The notes: generated by a model from the letters alone, not told the origin. 36,457 bases of DNA from JAVBRA01 sp031548435 (GCA_031548435.1 JAVBRA010000020.1:1-36457); one strand, 5' to 3'; positions 7,441-16,498 are shown, counted from the stretch's first letter. Translations and numbers: made by a program.

Positions 7441-8088
7441 TTATGGTTTTTTTCGTCGTCGTTTCAGGATAAATATCTTGGATTCGGTGCCGTTGAGCAG
7501 CCGTTTGATATTTTTGCGATGGGTGAAAATAAGCAGCGCCGCCAGCACAAACCCGAACACGATCAGCGTTACCGACCGTTCCCGGAAAACGACCATCAGA
7601 TAAATGGGAAACGACACTCCGGCGATCATCGAGCTGAGCGATACGTAGTTGCTGAAGAAAAGCACCACCAGAAACGTGATCAGGCACAGAATCACAGCGT
7701 CGGGATGGATCGCCAGCACCGCCCCGGCCAGCGTCGCCACCCCTTTCCCCCCGCGGAACCCCGCGAAAATGGGGTAGATGTGTCCCAGCACGGCCGCCGC
7801 CGTCAACGCGATCTTGAGGTTGAACATGGCGTTGCTGCCCGCAAAATAGAACGAAAGCCCGGCCAGCAGCACGGCGATGTATCCTTTCGACATGTCCATC
7901 AAAAACACCGTCAGCCCGGCCCGGCGGCCCAATATGCGGTACGTGTTGGTCGCACCGGCGTTCCTGCTGCCGTGCTCGCGCACGTCGATGCCGTAAAAAT
8001 TCTTGCCTATGACAATGGCGCTGGGAACAGAGCCTATCAAATAAGCCGCCGCCAACAAAGCAATATTAACCGCCAACTCCCAATTCAT
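7441..8088 (-). CDS. plsY: acyl-phosphate:glycerol-3-phosphate acyltransferase PlsY
   Basis: This integral membrane enzyme transfers an acyl group from acyl phosphate to glycerol 3-phosphate, the first step of phospholipid synthesis. The 215-residue product has the family motifs: GSVPSA in the first helix, the glycine-rich GSRNAGATN loop, and FRGGKGVAT, with about five hydrophobic helices. The start at 8088 (MNWELAV) matches the usual N-terminus. An upstream extension to 8175 is open but runs across the promoter and part of a repeat element, so it is rejected. It heads a three-gene operon and has its own promoter at 8111-8140. The C-terminal tail is very basic (RRRKKP). Confidence 0.96.
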   Translation of the reverse strand: MNWELAVNIALLAAAYLIGSVPSAIVIGKNFYGIDVREHGSRNAGATNTYRILGRRAGLTVFLMDMSKGYIAVLLAGLSFYFAGSNAMFNLKIALTAAAVLGHIYPIFAGFRGGKGVATLAGAVLAIHPDAVILCLITFLVVLFFSNYVSLSSMIAGVSFPIYLMVVFRERSVTLIVFGFVLAALLIFTHRKNIKRLLNGTESKIFILKRRRKKP

Positions 8089-8110
8089 ACACCTTTCCGG
8101 ATTTGAACAC

Positions 8111-8140
8111 CAAAAGTAACAAAAATTTCCGGAACACAAA
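8111..8140 (-). promoter_or_regulatory. promoter of the plsY operon (TTTG-N18-TACTTTTG)
   Basis: On the minus strand a TTTG -33 element (8140-8137) is followed after 18 nt by TACTTTTG (8118-8111), matching both halves of the Bacteroidetes consensus. The expected start of transcription is roughly 15-20 nt before the plsY ATG. Confidence 0.7.
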
Positions 8141-8144
8141 GGGT

Positions 8145-8378
8145 GTTGTCCGGATTCGCTCCAAGCTTTTTGCAAAAAGCTTGGAGCGAGTCCGGTATAG
8201 CTTCAACACGCCCCCACCCCAAAGCGACTTAACATCAGGGATGTTGTCGTTCGGGCGGGGGTTTGCCGTTGAAGCCATGTAGAATAGAAGTACAGGCAAA
8301 TCACGAAAAACGTAGTTTTTCCCAAACGTTTTTTGTTGAACTTTTTTGCAAAGAGTTCAGACGGAGTCCCGGGCAATC
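8145..8378. repeat. composite palindromic element, copy 1 (variant)
   Basis: First of three related elements. The right arm (8301-8378) reads, as reverse complement, ATTGCCCGGGACTCCGTCTG, then the GAAC..GTTC stem and a GAAAAAC/GTTTTTC stem. It is close to the right arm of copy 3. The left arm keeps only the outer part and has become a near-perfect 46-bp palindrome (8150-8195, one mismatched pair) centred on AAGCTTTTTGCAAAAAGCTT. The inner inverted repeat (about 8199-8220 against 8252-8276) is imperfect and C-rich on the plus strand, pairing GCTTCAAC with GTTGAAGC. The element fills most of the gap between the divergent plsY and yitT-like genes without covering either promoter. Confidence 0.75.
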
Positions 8379-8399
8379 GCTGTCGTTATCGGATTGTTG

Positions 8400-8430
8400 T
8401 TGCGATTTGCGTAAAAAAGCCGGATATTTG
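8400..8430 (+). promoter_or_regulatory. probable promoter of the yitT-like operon
   Basis: TTG (8400-8402), 20 nt, then GATATTTG (8423-8430), one base off TAnnTTTG. It lies just right of repeat copy 1 and about 24 nt before the start codon at 8454. Confidence 0.4.
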
Positions 8431-8453
8431 TAAGGTTTAGACTCTGGGGAGGT

Positions 8454-9368
8454 ATGATTGATATTGTGCAGTTTTCGAAGAAGAAGCTGGTGTGGCAGTG
8501 GGTGATGATATTCGCCGGATGTTTTCTTATTTCGGTGGCGTTCGCGTTTTTCATCACTCCTTATAAGATCATTCCGGGCGGCGTTTACGGGTTGGGGATT
8601 GTGTTGAACCACATTTTTCCCGGCGTCATGGTGGGTACGTTCGGCCTGTTGCTGGACATTCCGTTGTTGTTGATCGCCATGCGGATCTTCGGGGCGAAGT
8701 TCGGACTCAAGACCATCGTGTGCGGGGTGTTGACCCCGGTGATGATGAACATCCTCACGGTTCTGGTGGGTTCCGATCCGGCGACCATGCTCGGCGGGGC
8801 GATCAACCTGTCGGACGACGTGCTGTTGTCGTGCCTGTTCGGCGGCCTGCTGCTGGGCACGGGGCTGGCGTTGATTTTCAAGACCCACGCCACCAGCGGC
8901 GGCACGGACATCGTGGCAATGATCGTCACCCGGTACACCGGTATCAACCTGGCGCGCAGCATTCTGCTGGTCGACTCGGCGGTGGTGATGGTGGGGCTGG
9001 CGGTGTTCGGCGACTGGCGCATTCCGCTTTACTCGATCGTGACGGTATTCGTCGCCTCCAAGATGATCGACTATCTCATCGAGGGGGCTTCGACCGACAA
9101 GTTGCTGTTCATCCTCTCGGATCGGAACGAGGAGATCAAAAAACTGATCCTCGAAGACATGGACCGCGGGGGGACTTTCATCCGCTCGCAGGGGATGTAC
9201 ACGGCCAAAGACCGCGATATGATCTTTGTGGTGGTGAGCCGCCGCGAGGTGACGCTGGTGCTGGGATTCATCAAGAAGGTCGATCCGGCGGCGTTCGTCG
9301 TGGTGGTCGACGCCAACGAGACCCTGGGAGACGGCTTCAAGACGTTCAACGATAAATTCGGCGAATAA
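8454..9368 (+). CDS. YitT family membrane protein (YitT_membrane + DUF2179)
   Basis: The 304-residue product has five to six hydrophobic helices in its first 210 residues, with the family's typical TPYKIIPGGVYGLG and ATSGGTDIVAMI segments. A soluble C-terminal DUF2179 domain follows (about residues 215-300), marked by STDKLLFILSD, DRGGTFI and a DPAAFVVVVDANETLG ending. The family's transport substrate or role is not established. Its stop codon overlaps the start of the next gene by one base (TAATG), so the two are translationally coupled. GGGGAGGT precedes the ATG but at unusually short spacing. Confidence 0.9.
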   Translation: MIDIVQFSKKKLVWQWVMIFAGCFLISVAFAFFITPYKIIPGGVYGLGIVLNHIFPGVMVGTFGLLLDIPLLLIAMRIFGAKFGLKTIVCGVLTPVMMNILTVLVGSDPATMLGGAINLSDDVLLSCLFGGLLLGTGLALIFKTHATSGGTDIVAMIVTRYTGINLARSILLVDSAVVMVGLAVFGDWRIPLYSIVTVFVASKMIDYLIEGASTDKLLFILSDRNEEIKKLILEDMDRGGTFIRSQGMYTAKDRDMIFVVVSRREVTLVLGFIKKVDPAAFVVVVDANETLGDGFKTFNDKFGE

Positions 9369-11434
9369 TGAAAATATCGAAAGAGAGGAAAAGGACGACG
9401 ATCGTCATTTTCGCAGCTACGGCCATTGTCGTCTCGCTGCTGCTGCCCGCCCGGGCCATTTTCTTTACGCAGTTTTCCAAAGGGCAGACGTGGAAGCAAC
9501 AGACGCTGACGGCGCCGTTCAACTTTCCGATCTACAAAGAGAACTCCGAGGTTTTGTCCGAACAGAGACACTACATGGAGTCGTTTGTTCCGGTGTATAA
9601 ATACGACACCCTGGCCGTTTATTCGGCCCGCCAGAAGATACTCGCGGATTTTCCTGTTACGGATACGGTTGCGTCCGGCGCCCCCGACTCAACGGCGTCG
9701 TTCAACCGGGCCATGCGCTCGGGATTGTTGCGTATCACCGGCCGGCTCAACACGCGCGGGGTGATCGACAAGGTGGAGAAGACCGCGCAAGACCGCAGGA
9801 ACGACCTCACCCTGATCCGCGTCTACGACTACAACAAAATGCTTTCGACCCTGTCGCTCGACGAAGCGCTGACCCTGCCGGCGGCCATCGCCCAGGCGCA
9901 GGACAGCGTCGATCGTCTGCTGAAGACGTTGGGGCGTTCGGGCGTCAATGCCGCACCCTATGTTTCGCCCAATATCTATTTTGACGAGGCGCTCAACTCC
10001 AGGCTCCGCGACAGTGAACTTTCCCAGATCTCGGCCACCAAAGGGATGGTGCGCGAGGGCGAGGTGGTGATTGCCCAGGGGCAGGTGATCGACGACGAGG
10101 CGCTGGCCAAACTCGAATCGCTGAGCAAAGAATACAGCAAGCGCATCGGCACCTCGGGCGACCGGTGGCAGATCATTCTGGGGCACTTTCTGCTGGTAGG
10201 GCTGATCTTCCTGCTCAATTACATTTATCTGCTCCATTACCGCACCGAGATCCTCAGTTCGTACCGCAAGGTGCTGTTCCTGATGCTGATGTACGCCGGC
10301 ATGACGGGATTGTACCTGGTGGTGAGCCGCATCCCGTGGCTCAATATCTACGTGGTGCCGTTTGCCGTCGTGCCGATTTTTATCCTCACGTTCTTCGGCA
10401 CCCGCATGGCTATCTACCACCAGATGTCGATTCTGGTGATCTGTTCGTTGCTGGTGCCCGTGCCGTTTGAGTTTCTGGTGGTCAACCTGCTGGCGGGCAT
10501 CTCGGCCACGCTGGTGCTCGGCGACTCGTATGTCCGCAAGCGGATCTTCGTCACGGCCGGGGTGCTGTTCCTCGCCTACACCGTATCTTACCTTGCGATG
10601 GTGTTCATCCGTCAGGGCGATATCGAGCCCGGCAACCTGGGCACGCTCATCTGGTTCCTGCTCAACATCCTGCTGCTGCTGGGATTCTACCAGCTGGTGT
10701 TTTTATTTGAGAAGGCGTTTGGCTTTGTGTCGAGCATCACGCTGCTGGAGCTGTGCGACACCAACCACAAGCTGCTGCTCGAATTGTCGCAGAAAGCTCC
10801 GGGAACGTTCCAGCACTCGTTGCAGGTGGCCGCCCTGGCCGAAGCGGCCGCCAAGGAGATCGGCGCCAACGGCCTGCTGGCCCGCACGGGGGCGCTGTAC
10901 CATGACATCGGAAAGATCAACAACCCGGGCTATTTCATCGAGAACGTGTCGGACAGATTCAATCCCCACACCGGCATGCTGCCTCTGGAAAGCGCCGGCA
11001 TCATCCGCAGCCATGTGCCCGACGGGGTGGCGCTGGCCCGCAGCAACGGCCTGCCCGAAGTGGTGGTCAACTTCATTGCCAGCCACCACGGCGATTCGCT
11101 GATGTACTTCTTCTATTCACTTGAGAAAGAGCAGCATCCGGACGCGGAGCCGGACCAGGCGGCGTTCCGCTATTCGGGCCCGCGGCCGCGGTCGAAAGAG
11201 GCGTCGATCTGCATGATGGCCGACGCCATAGAGGCCGCTTCGCGCACGCTTACCTCGTATGGGGCCGAGGATATCGACAACCTGATCGAAAACATCGTGG
11301 CCATCCAGATCAGGGAGGGGCAGTTCAAGTACTCGCGCCTGTCATTCGACGAGGTCGAAAAGGCCAAGGAGGTGTTCAAGAACAAGCTGGCCAATATTTA
11401 TCATACCCGCATCGTGTATCCCGACAGGACATAA
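9368..11434 (+). CDS. 7TM-HD family phosphodiesterase, PgpH-like (c-di-AMP hydrolase)
   Basis: A 688-residue membrane protein. Residue order: an N-terminal helix (10-32), an extracytoplasmic domain (about 35-265), seven hydrophobic helices (about 268-455), and a cytoplasmic HD domain (about 465-680). The HD domain shows His483, the His512-Asp513 pair in YHDIGK, His534, His549 and the His573-His574 pair in SHHGD. This is the 7TMR-HDED plus 7TMR-HD plus HD layout of Listeria PgpH, which degrades cyclic di-AMP. The substrate is therefore inferred from family. It sits between the yitT-like gene (1-base overlap) and miaB (1-nt gap), so all three are one operon. Confidence 0.93.
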   Translation: MKISKERKRTTIVIFAATAIVVSLLLPARAIFFTQFSKGQTWKQQTLTAPFNFPIYKENSEVLSEQRHYMESFVPVYKYDTLAVYSARQKILADFPVTDTVASGAPDSTASFNRAMRSGLLRITGRLNTRGVIDKVEKTAQDRRNDLTLIRVYDYNKMLSTLSLDEALTLPAAIAQAQDSVDRLLKTLGRSGVNAAPYVSPNIYFDEALNSRLRDSELSQISATKGMVREGEVVIAQGQVIDDEALAKLESLSKEYSKRIGTSGDRWQIILGHFLLVGLIFLLNYIYLLHYRTEILSSYRKVLFLMLMYAGMTGLYLVVSRIPWLNIYVVPFAVVPIFILTFFGTRMAIYHQMSILVICSLLVPVPFEFLVVNLLAGISATLVLGDSYVRKRIFVTAGVLFLAYTVSYLAMVFIRQGDIEPGNLGTLIWFLLNILLLLGFYQLVFLFEKAFGFVSSITLLELCDTNHKLLLELSQKAPGTFQHSLQVAALAEAAAKEIGANGLLARTGALYHDIGKINNPGYFIENVSDRFNPHTGMLPLESAGIIRSHVPDGVALARSNGLPEVVVNFIASHHGDSLMYFFYSLEKEQHPDAEPDQAAFRYSGPRPRSKEASICMMADAIEAASRTLTSYGAEDIDNLIENIVAIQIREGQFKYSRLSFDEVEKAKEVFKNKLANIYHTRIVYPDRT

Positions 11435-11435
11435 T

Positions 11436-12803
11436 ATGAACCTTAACATAGAAAAAATGCGCCTCGACACGCGCCAGGGCGCCGGACGCAAACTGCACAT
11501 CGAAACCTACGGCTGCCAGATGAACGTCAGCGACAGCGAGGTGGTGGTGGCGATCATGAAAGACCACGGGTACGAATATACGCCCGAGATCGCCCGGGCC
11601 GACGTCATCCTGATCAACACCTGTTCGATCCGCGACAATGCCGAGCAGAAAATCTGGAGCCGCCTGCGCCAGCTGCGCAAATACAAGAAATCGAATCCCG
11701 GCCTGATTGTCGGCGTCATCGGCTGCATGGCCGAGCGGCTCAAGGACGAGCTGCTCGAAAAAGAGCGGCTGGTGGAACTGGTGGCGGGGCCCGATTCGTA
11801 CCGCGATCTGCCGGCGCTGGTGCGCGGGGTCGACGGCGGGCAGAAAGGGATCAATGTGCTGCTCTCTCGCGAGGAAACCTATGCCGAGATCGCACCCGTG
11901 CGCGTGGGCAGCAATGGCGTGTCGGCCTTTGTGGCCATCATGCGCGGGTGCAACAACATGTGCTCGTATTGCGTGGTGCCCTACACGCGCGGGGCCGAGC
12001 GCAGCCGCGACTGGCGCACCATCCTGTCCGAAATTCGCGACCTGGTGGCCGACGGCTACAAAGAGGTGACCCTGCTGGGGCAGAACGTCAACTCGTACCG
12101 CTGGAAAGAAGACGGCCAAGAGGTCGATTTCCCCCGCTTGATGGAGCTGGTAGCCGCCATCGACCGCGGGCTGAGGGTGCGTTTCGCCACCTCGCACCCC
12201 AAAGATCTGAGCGATGAACTGCTGCACGTGATCGCCGCCAACCCCAACATCTGCCGGTCGATCCACCTGCCGGCCCAGAGCGGCAACACGCGCGTACTGG
12301 AGCTGATGAACCGCAAATACTCGCGCCAATGGTACATCGGGCGGATCGACGCCATCCGGCGGATCATTCCCGATTGCGCCATCTCTACCGACCTGATCGC
12401 CGGGTTCTGCTCCGAAACCGAAGAAGAACATTGTGACACCCTGTCGCTAATGGAATACGTGGGCTACGAGTTCGCCTACATGTTCAAATATTCGCAGCGT
12501 CCCGGCACCAAAGCCGAGCGCCATTACCCCGACGACATCCCCGAAGAGGAGAAAACCCGCCGGCTTACACAGATCATCGACCTGCAAAACAAGTTGTCGC
12601 TGGAGGGCAACAAACGCGATATCGGAAAAGTGTTCGAGGTGCTGGTCGAAGGCGAATCGAAACGCTCTGCGGACGAGTTGTTCGGCCGAACGTCGCAGAA
12701 CAAGGTGGTGGTATTTCCCCGCGGCGGGCACAAAGTGGGCGACTATGTGGCGGTGCGCATCCTGTCGGCCTCGTCGGCCACGCTCAGGGGCGAGGCGGTG
12801 TAA
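11436..12803 (+). CDS. miaB: tRNA-2-methylthio-N6-dimethylallyladenosine synthase MiaB
   Basis: This enzyme adds a methylthio group to i6A37 of tRNAs that read UNN codons. The 455-residue product has the N-terminal UPF0004 domain with Cys27, Cys63 and Cys97. The radical-SAM motif is Cys172-x3-Cys176-x2-Cys179 in CNNMCSYC. It also has LLGQNVNSY and the C-terminal TRAM domain (about 390-455). All six cluster ligands are present, so it should be active. It is the last gene of its operon, begins one base after the preceding stop codon, and faces the bat operon tail to tail. Confidence 0.97.
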   Translation: MNLNIEKMRLDTRQGAGRKLHIETYGCQMNVSDSEVVVAIMKDHGYEYTPEIARADVILINTCSIRDNAEQKIWSRLRQLRKYKKSNPGLIVGVIGCMAERLKDELLEKERLVELVAGPDSYRDLPALVRGVDGGQKGINVLLSREETYAEIAPVRVGSNGVSAFVAIMRGCNNMCSYCVVPYTRGAERSRDWRTILSEIRDLVADGYKEVTLLGQNVNSYRWKEDGQEVDFPRLMELVAAIDRGLRVRFATSHPKDLSDELLHVIAANPNICRSIHLPAQSGNTRVLELMNRKYSRQWYIGRIDAIRRIIPDCAISTDLIAGFCSETEEEHCDTLSLMEYVGYEFAYMFKYSQRPGTKAERHYPDDIPEEEKTRRLTQIIDLQNKLSLEGNKRDIGKVFEVLVEGESKRSADELFGRTSQNKVVVFPRGGHKVGDYVAVRILSASSATLRGEAV

Positions 12804-12820
12804 AGACTTCTGATCCGGCT

Positions 12821-12881
12821 TTAAACGATGGATTGATTTGTCACTCGTTGCTTCCCAATGAGAGGAAATCCATCGGTTAAA
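12821..12881. terminator. stem-loop between convergent miaB and batA
   Basis: CGATGGATT on the left pairs with AATCCATCG on the right, extended by a TTTAAA/TTAAAC edge. An inner CTCGTTG/CAATGAG pair closes a CTTCC loop. The stem sits between two converging genes and can serve both. The T-tracts are short, so it may block rather than act as a classical terminator. Confidence 0.55.
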
Positions 12882-12888
12882 CAGTAAG

Positions 12889-13884
12889 CTACGGAGTCTT
12901 CCGCAACACCAGGTACCGGAACAGCAACTCGGCCGCCAGCAACGCCAGGGCGATCAGCGCAAACCGCTGGAACAGCTCGTGGTACTTTACATAATTCTCG
13001 ACCTCGACCTTGCTTTTTTCCAGTTCGTTTATCTTGTCGTACACTTCTTCGAGGGTGTTGTTGTCGGTGGCTCGGAAGTATTCGCCCCCGGTGTCGGCGG
13101 CAATCTGTTCCAGCACCTGTTCGTCGATCTCCACCGGCATGTTTGCATAGACCAGTTCTCCCCACATATTGTAGGCCGGATAGGGCGCCAGGCCTTTCTT
13201 TCCCACGCCGATGGTGTAAACCCGGATACCGAACGTTTTCGCCAGGTCGGCGCCCGTCAGCGGGGCGATGCGCCCGCGGTTGTTGACCCCATCGGTGAGC
13301 AGGATGATGACCTTGCTCTTGGCCTGGCTGCCCTTGAGCCGGTTGACGGCTGTGGCCAATCCGTCGCCGATGGCTGTGCCGTCGGCGATCATGCCCATCT
13401 GCACCTGGCCCAGCAGGTTGATGAGCGTGGCGTGGTCGGTGGTCATGGGACATTGGGTGAAGCTCTCGCCCGCGAACACCGCCAGCCCGATGCGGTCGGC
13501 GGGCCGGTCGAGGATGAATTGCGAAGCGACCTTCTTGGCCGCCTCGATGCGGTTGGGCTCGAAGTCGGCAGCCAGCATACTGCCCGAGATGTCGAGCGCG
13601 ATCATGATGTCGATCCCTTCGGCGGTTACGCTCTGACTCGTCGACGAGGTTTGCGGCCGGGCGATGGCCACCACCACCGCGGCCACCGCGGCCATCCGCA
13701 GTACGAACGGCACATGGCGCAGCCAGAACATCCACCCTTTGGACACTTTTTTCAACGCGGCCACCGTCGAGAGCCGGATGGTCGCCCCGCCCTGCCGCAG
13801 CCGCATCAGGTAGTAGGCCGTCATGGGCGCAAGCAGCAGCAACAGCCACAGCAATTTGGGATTTTCGAATCGTAGGATATCCAT
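12889..13884 (-). CDS. batA: BatA-like membrane-anchored von Willebrand factor A protein
   Basis: The 331-residue product starts with two membrane helices (about 10-27 and 58-77). A vWA domain follows with the metal-binding MIDAS motif Asp98-Ile-Ser-Gly-Ser102 and later TDG. It ends with a third helix (about 308-328). This is the standard Bat/aerotolerance vWA layout. The Bat proteins are linked to stress or oxygen tolerance in Bacteroides and Leptospira, though their molecular job is not settled. It is the last gene of the moxR-led operon. Only one vWA gene of this membrane type is present, while most Bacteroidetes have batA and batB side by side. It could equally be labelled batB. Confidence 0.88.
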   Translation of the reverse strand: MDILRFENPKLLWLLLLLAPMTAYYLMRLRQGGATIRLSTVAALKKVSKGWMFWLRHVPFVLRMAAVAAVVVAIARPQTSSTSQSVTAEGIDIMIALDISGSMLAADFEPNRIEAAKKVASQFILDRPADRIGLAVFAGESFTQCPMTTDHATLINLLGQVQMGMIADGTAIGDGLATAVNRLKGSQAKSKVIILLTDGVNNRGRIAPLTGADLAKTFGIRVYTIGVGKKGLAPYPAYNMWGELVYANMPVEIDEQVLEQIAADTGGEYFRATDNNTLEEVYDKINELEKSKVEVENYVKYHELFQRFALIALALLAAELLFRYLVLRKTP

Positions 13885-13890
13885 CGTGCG

Positions 13891-14613
13891 TTACCAGTTC
13901 TTTGTCGACGAAGTTGCGGAGGCGGCCTTCTGCTCGTTCACTTTTTCCTTTGTCTTGTTCTCATCGGCCTGCATGGCGTTCAGCAGCCGCTCGGCTTCCT
14001 GCCGGTCCATGCCGGTTTGTTGCTGACTTTGTTGATCTTGTTGGTCTTGCTGTTGATCGGAGTTGTTCTGGCTTTGATCCTGATCTTGGTTCTGATTCTG
14101 ATCTTGGTTTTGATCTTTATCCTGCTCTTGATCCTGATCTTGCTTGTCGTCGTTTTTATCGTTCTGGTTGTTTTGCTCTTCCAACAGTTTTTGCACATAA
14201 GCCAGGTTGAACTTGGCGTCCATATCGTCCGGATTCTTGCGGAGCGATTCTTTGTACGCCTCCAGCGCCTCCTGCAACTTCCTTTGTTGGAACAGGGCGT
14301 TACCGGCGTTGTAATGCGCGGCGGCAACGCCCGGCTTGCCCGGCATCATTTCTGCGGCCCGGTTCATGTATAGCATGGCTGTGTCGAAACTGTGCCGCCG
14401 GTAGTAAGCGTTCGACAGGTTGAACAACGCCTCGGGCGAGGAGGGGTTCACTTCCAGCGCCTCGTTATATTTTTCGGCAGCTTCGACATAGTTCCCTTTC
14501 CCGTAGAGTTTGTTGCCGCCGCGCACATCGCCGCGGTCGGAGTGGAACCATGTGTTGAGGGCCTGAAGCGGGATCAGGGCGCACAACATCGTTTGTATTA
14601 TCAGCCCTTTCAT
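13891..14613 (-). CDS. batC: BatC-like TPR protein with Asp/Gln/Asn-rich tract
   Basis: The 240-residue product has a short hydrophobic N-terminus and then about three TPR units (residues 31-146), including GNKLYGKGNYVEAAEKYNEA, ALFNLSNAYYRR and HYNAGNALFQQRKLQEALEA. Residues 147-200 are almost only Asp, Gln, Asn, Lys and Glu. After that comes MDRQEAERLLNAMQADE, a segment typical of BatC. The ATG overlaps the preceding stop as ATGA. TPR proteins of this type probably hold the other Bat proteins together. Here the gene precedes batA, whereas it normally follows batA and batB. Confidence 0.85.
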   Translation of the reverse strand: MKGLIIQTMLCALIPLQALNTWFHSDRGDVRGGNKLYGKGNYVEAAEKYNEALEVNPSSPEALFNLSNAYYRRHSFDTAMLYMNRAAEMMPGKPGVAAAHYNAGNALFQQRKLQEALEAYKESLRKNPDDMDAKFNLAYVQKLLEEQNNQNDKNDDKQDQDQEQDKDQNQDQNQNQDQDQSQNNSDQQQDQQDQQSQQQTGMDRQEAERLLNAMQADENKTKEKVNEQKAASATSSTKNW

Positions 14614-15587
14614 GCCTGTTCGGGTTTAGTTTCCGCAACGGCCGGTTTCTCTTCCGGCCGGGTGTGTTCCACGAAGTCGGCAATGCGGCCCATGGCGGCG
14701 ATACTGTCGGCTTCGGAGGGGACATATTTGGCGAATTTCACCAGGTCGGCTTCGGGAAGCACCAGTTCGATGCCTTGCGTCTCCATTGCATCGATCCCCG
14801 ACAGGGCGGACAGGATCTCGCCCGAGGTCATCTCCATGGCGGCCATGCCGAAGCGGCCTTCGAGGTACGTGCGCAGGATGTCGGTCAGGCGCGAGTAATA
14901 TTCCTTGTATTTGCCGGCTTCCCACAGCTTCTCGCGGCGCAGTTTTTCCAACTCCTGCAAGGCGATGACATGCGGCGGCTGGGGCGGTTTCGGGGCAAAT
15001 ATGGGATTCCCTTTTCTGAACAACTTCAGCGCCGCCCACATCACGGCTGCGGCAACAGCAAGGGCCGCCGCAACCAGCAACACCCACGGCCACACCTCGG
15101 CCCAGGTGCGGGGCATGGGCATCACATCCTTGATGTCGCGGATGGTCATGGTGGCCGTGTCGATCTCGAACGTGGTCACCACCAACACCGGCCCTTTGCC
15201 CGAAAGGATGGTGTCGACGACGTTCTTGTCGAGGTAAAGCACCGGAAAATCATCGAGTGGATAGGCCCCTGCATCGAAACAAGTGACGGTGTACTCTTTG
15301 TTCAGCGCCACCGAACGGCCGTCGCGCGCGAGTGTGTCGGCAGGTTTCTCCTCGACGATCTCGATCTTGCCGCCGATCAGGTTTTGTTCGAACGACGGGA
15401 ACTCGACCACCTGCGCCACGTCCTTGTCCACCTTCACGCTCAGGGTGAACTGGTCGCCGATGAAGATCGTGTCGCGCGAGGCGGTCACTTCGACCTTCGG
15501 CGCCATATTCTGCGCCCCGGTGGCTAACGGAGTGAAACACAGGAGAAAAACAATGATCCCCGGATTTATGGTCTTCCTTGTGTTCAT
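14610..15587 (-). CDS. exported membrane protein of the bat operon (BatD/DUF4381-like)
   Basis: The start at 15587 gives a clean signal peptide (about residues 1-25, ending LATGAQ). A start ten codons upstream at 15617 is possible but adds nothing recognisable. The periplasmic part (26-165) has KVEVTASRDTIFIGDQFTLS, a beta-rich segment like the repeats in BatD. It is followed by one helix (166-189) and a cytoplasmic part containing ALQELEKLRREKLWEAGKYKEYYSRL, typical of DUF4381-type bat-operon proteins. The likely role is linking envelope and cytoplasmic parts of the Bat/MoxR system; this is inferred from context. It lies 32 nt after the DUF58 gene and overlaps batC by 4 nt. Confidence 0.75.
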   Translation of the reverse strand: MNTRKTINPGIIVFLLCFTPLATGAQNMAPKVEVTASRDTIFIGDQFTLSVKVDKDVAQVVEFPSFEQNLIGGKIEIVEEKPADTLARDGRSVALNKEYTVTCFDAGAYPLDDFPVLYLDKNVVDTILSGKGPVLVVTTFEIDTATMTIRDIKDVMPMPRTWAEVWPWVLLVAAALAVAAAVMWAALKLFRKGNPIFAPKPPQPPHVIALQELEKLRREKLWEAGKYKEYYSRLTDILRTYLEGRFGMAAMEMTSGEILSALSGIDAMETQGIELVLPEADLVKFAKYVPSEADSIAAMGRIADFVEHTRPEEKPAVAETKPEQA

Positions 15588-15619
15588 GATAACGGCGTCA
15601 ATAGGCGTTCTGAACATAC

Positions 15620-16498
15620 TTATCTGCGTTGTTTGAACAGTTTGATCAGCGATTTCACATAATCGTCGTCCGTGGCGACCGACACGTTGTCGATGCGCGA
15701 GCGCAACAGCGCCCCGCCCGCCACGGCTTCGTTCTTCTCGTATTCGGCTTTGTACCGGTTGCGCACCGACCGCATCGAGGTGTCGACCCACAGCCGCTCG
15801 CCCGTTTCGGCGTCCGAAAATTCCACCATGCCGATATCGGGCATCTCGCCCTCGCGCCGGTCGTACAGGCGGATGCCGACGATGTCGTGCTTGCCCTTGG
15901 CGATCTTGAGCGCGTCTTCGAAGCGCGCCCTGTTGCCGTCGGTGTCCATGAAGTCCGAGATGATGAATCCCGTGCTGCGTTTTTTCACCACGTTGGTGTA
16001 GTAGCGCAACGCCTGGGCAATGTCGGTGCCTTTACTTGCCGGTTGAAAATCAATGAGTTCCTTGATAATGGCGAGGATATGCGAGCGGCCTTTTTTTGGG
16101 GGGATATACTTTTCGACCGTGTCGCTGAAAAAGATGCAGCCGATTTTGTCGTTGTTCTGCGAGGCCGAAAAGGCCAGCACGGCCGCGATTTCGGTGGCCA
16201 TGTTCTTTTTGAGCCTGTCGGTGGTGCCGAACATGCGCGAGCCGCTCACATCCACCAGCAGCATCAGGGTCAGTTCGCGCTCCTCCTCGAACACCTTGAT
16301 GTGGGGGTTGCCGCTGCGGGCCGTCACATTCCAGTCGATGGTGCGCACGTCATCGCCGATGCGGTACTCGCGCACCTCGCTGAAGGCCATGCCGCGCCCC
16401 TTGAAGGCGCTGTGGTATTTCCCCGCAAAGATGTGGTTGCTCAGCCCCCGCGTCTTGATCTCGATTTTGCGCACCCGCTTGATGATCTCCTCTTCCAT
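15620..16498 (-). CDS. DUF58 domain protein of the bat operon
   Basis: The 292-residue soluble protein has the DUF58 signature around residues 30-70: GMAFSEVREYRIGDDVRTID with WNVTARSGNP after it. Then comes a vWA-like fold with DVSGS at about residue 87. DUF58 proteins almost always accompany a MoxR ATPase and are thought to be its substrates or adaptors. The gene starts 11 nt past the moxR stop codon, in keeping with one operon. Confidence 0.92.
   Translation of the reverse strand: MEEEIIKRVRKIEIKTRGLSNHIFAGKYHSAFKGRGMAFSEVREYRIGDDVRTIDWNVTARSGNPHIKVFEEERELTLMLLVDVSGSRMFGTTDRLKKNMATEIAAVLAFSASQNNDKIGCIFFSDTVEKYIPPKKGRSHILAIIKELIDFQPASKGTDIAQALRYYTNVVKKRSTGFIISDFMDTDGNRARFEDALKIAKGKHDIVGIRLYDRREGEMPDIGMVEFSDAETGERLWVDTSMRSVRNRYKAEYEKNEAVAGGALLRSRIDNVSVATDDDYVKSLIKLFKQRR

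Noticed and set aside
8089..8175. 29-codon N-terminal extension of PlsY
   Set aside because: It would cover the promoter and part of a palindrome, and the family N-terminus starts at 8088.
14014..14175. Repeated short units that resemble a repeat array
   Set aside because: They are codons of the Asp/Gln/Asn-rich tract in BatC, with no regular spacers, so not CRISPR.
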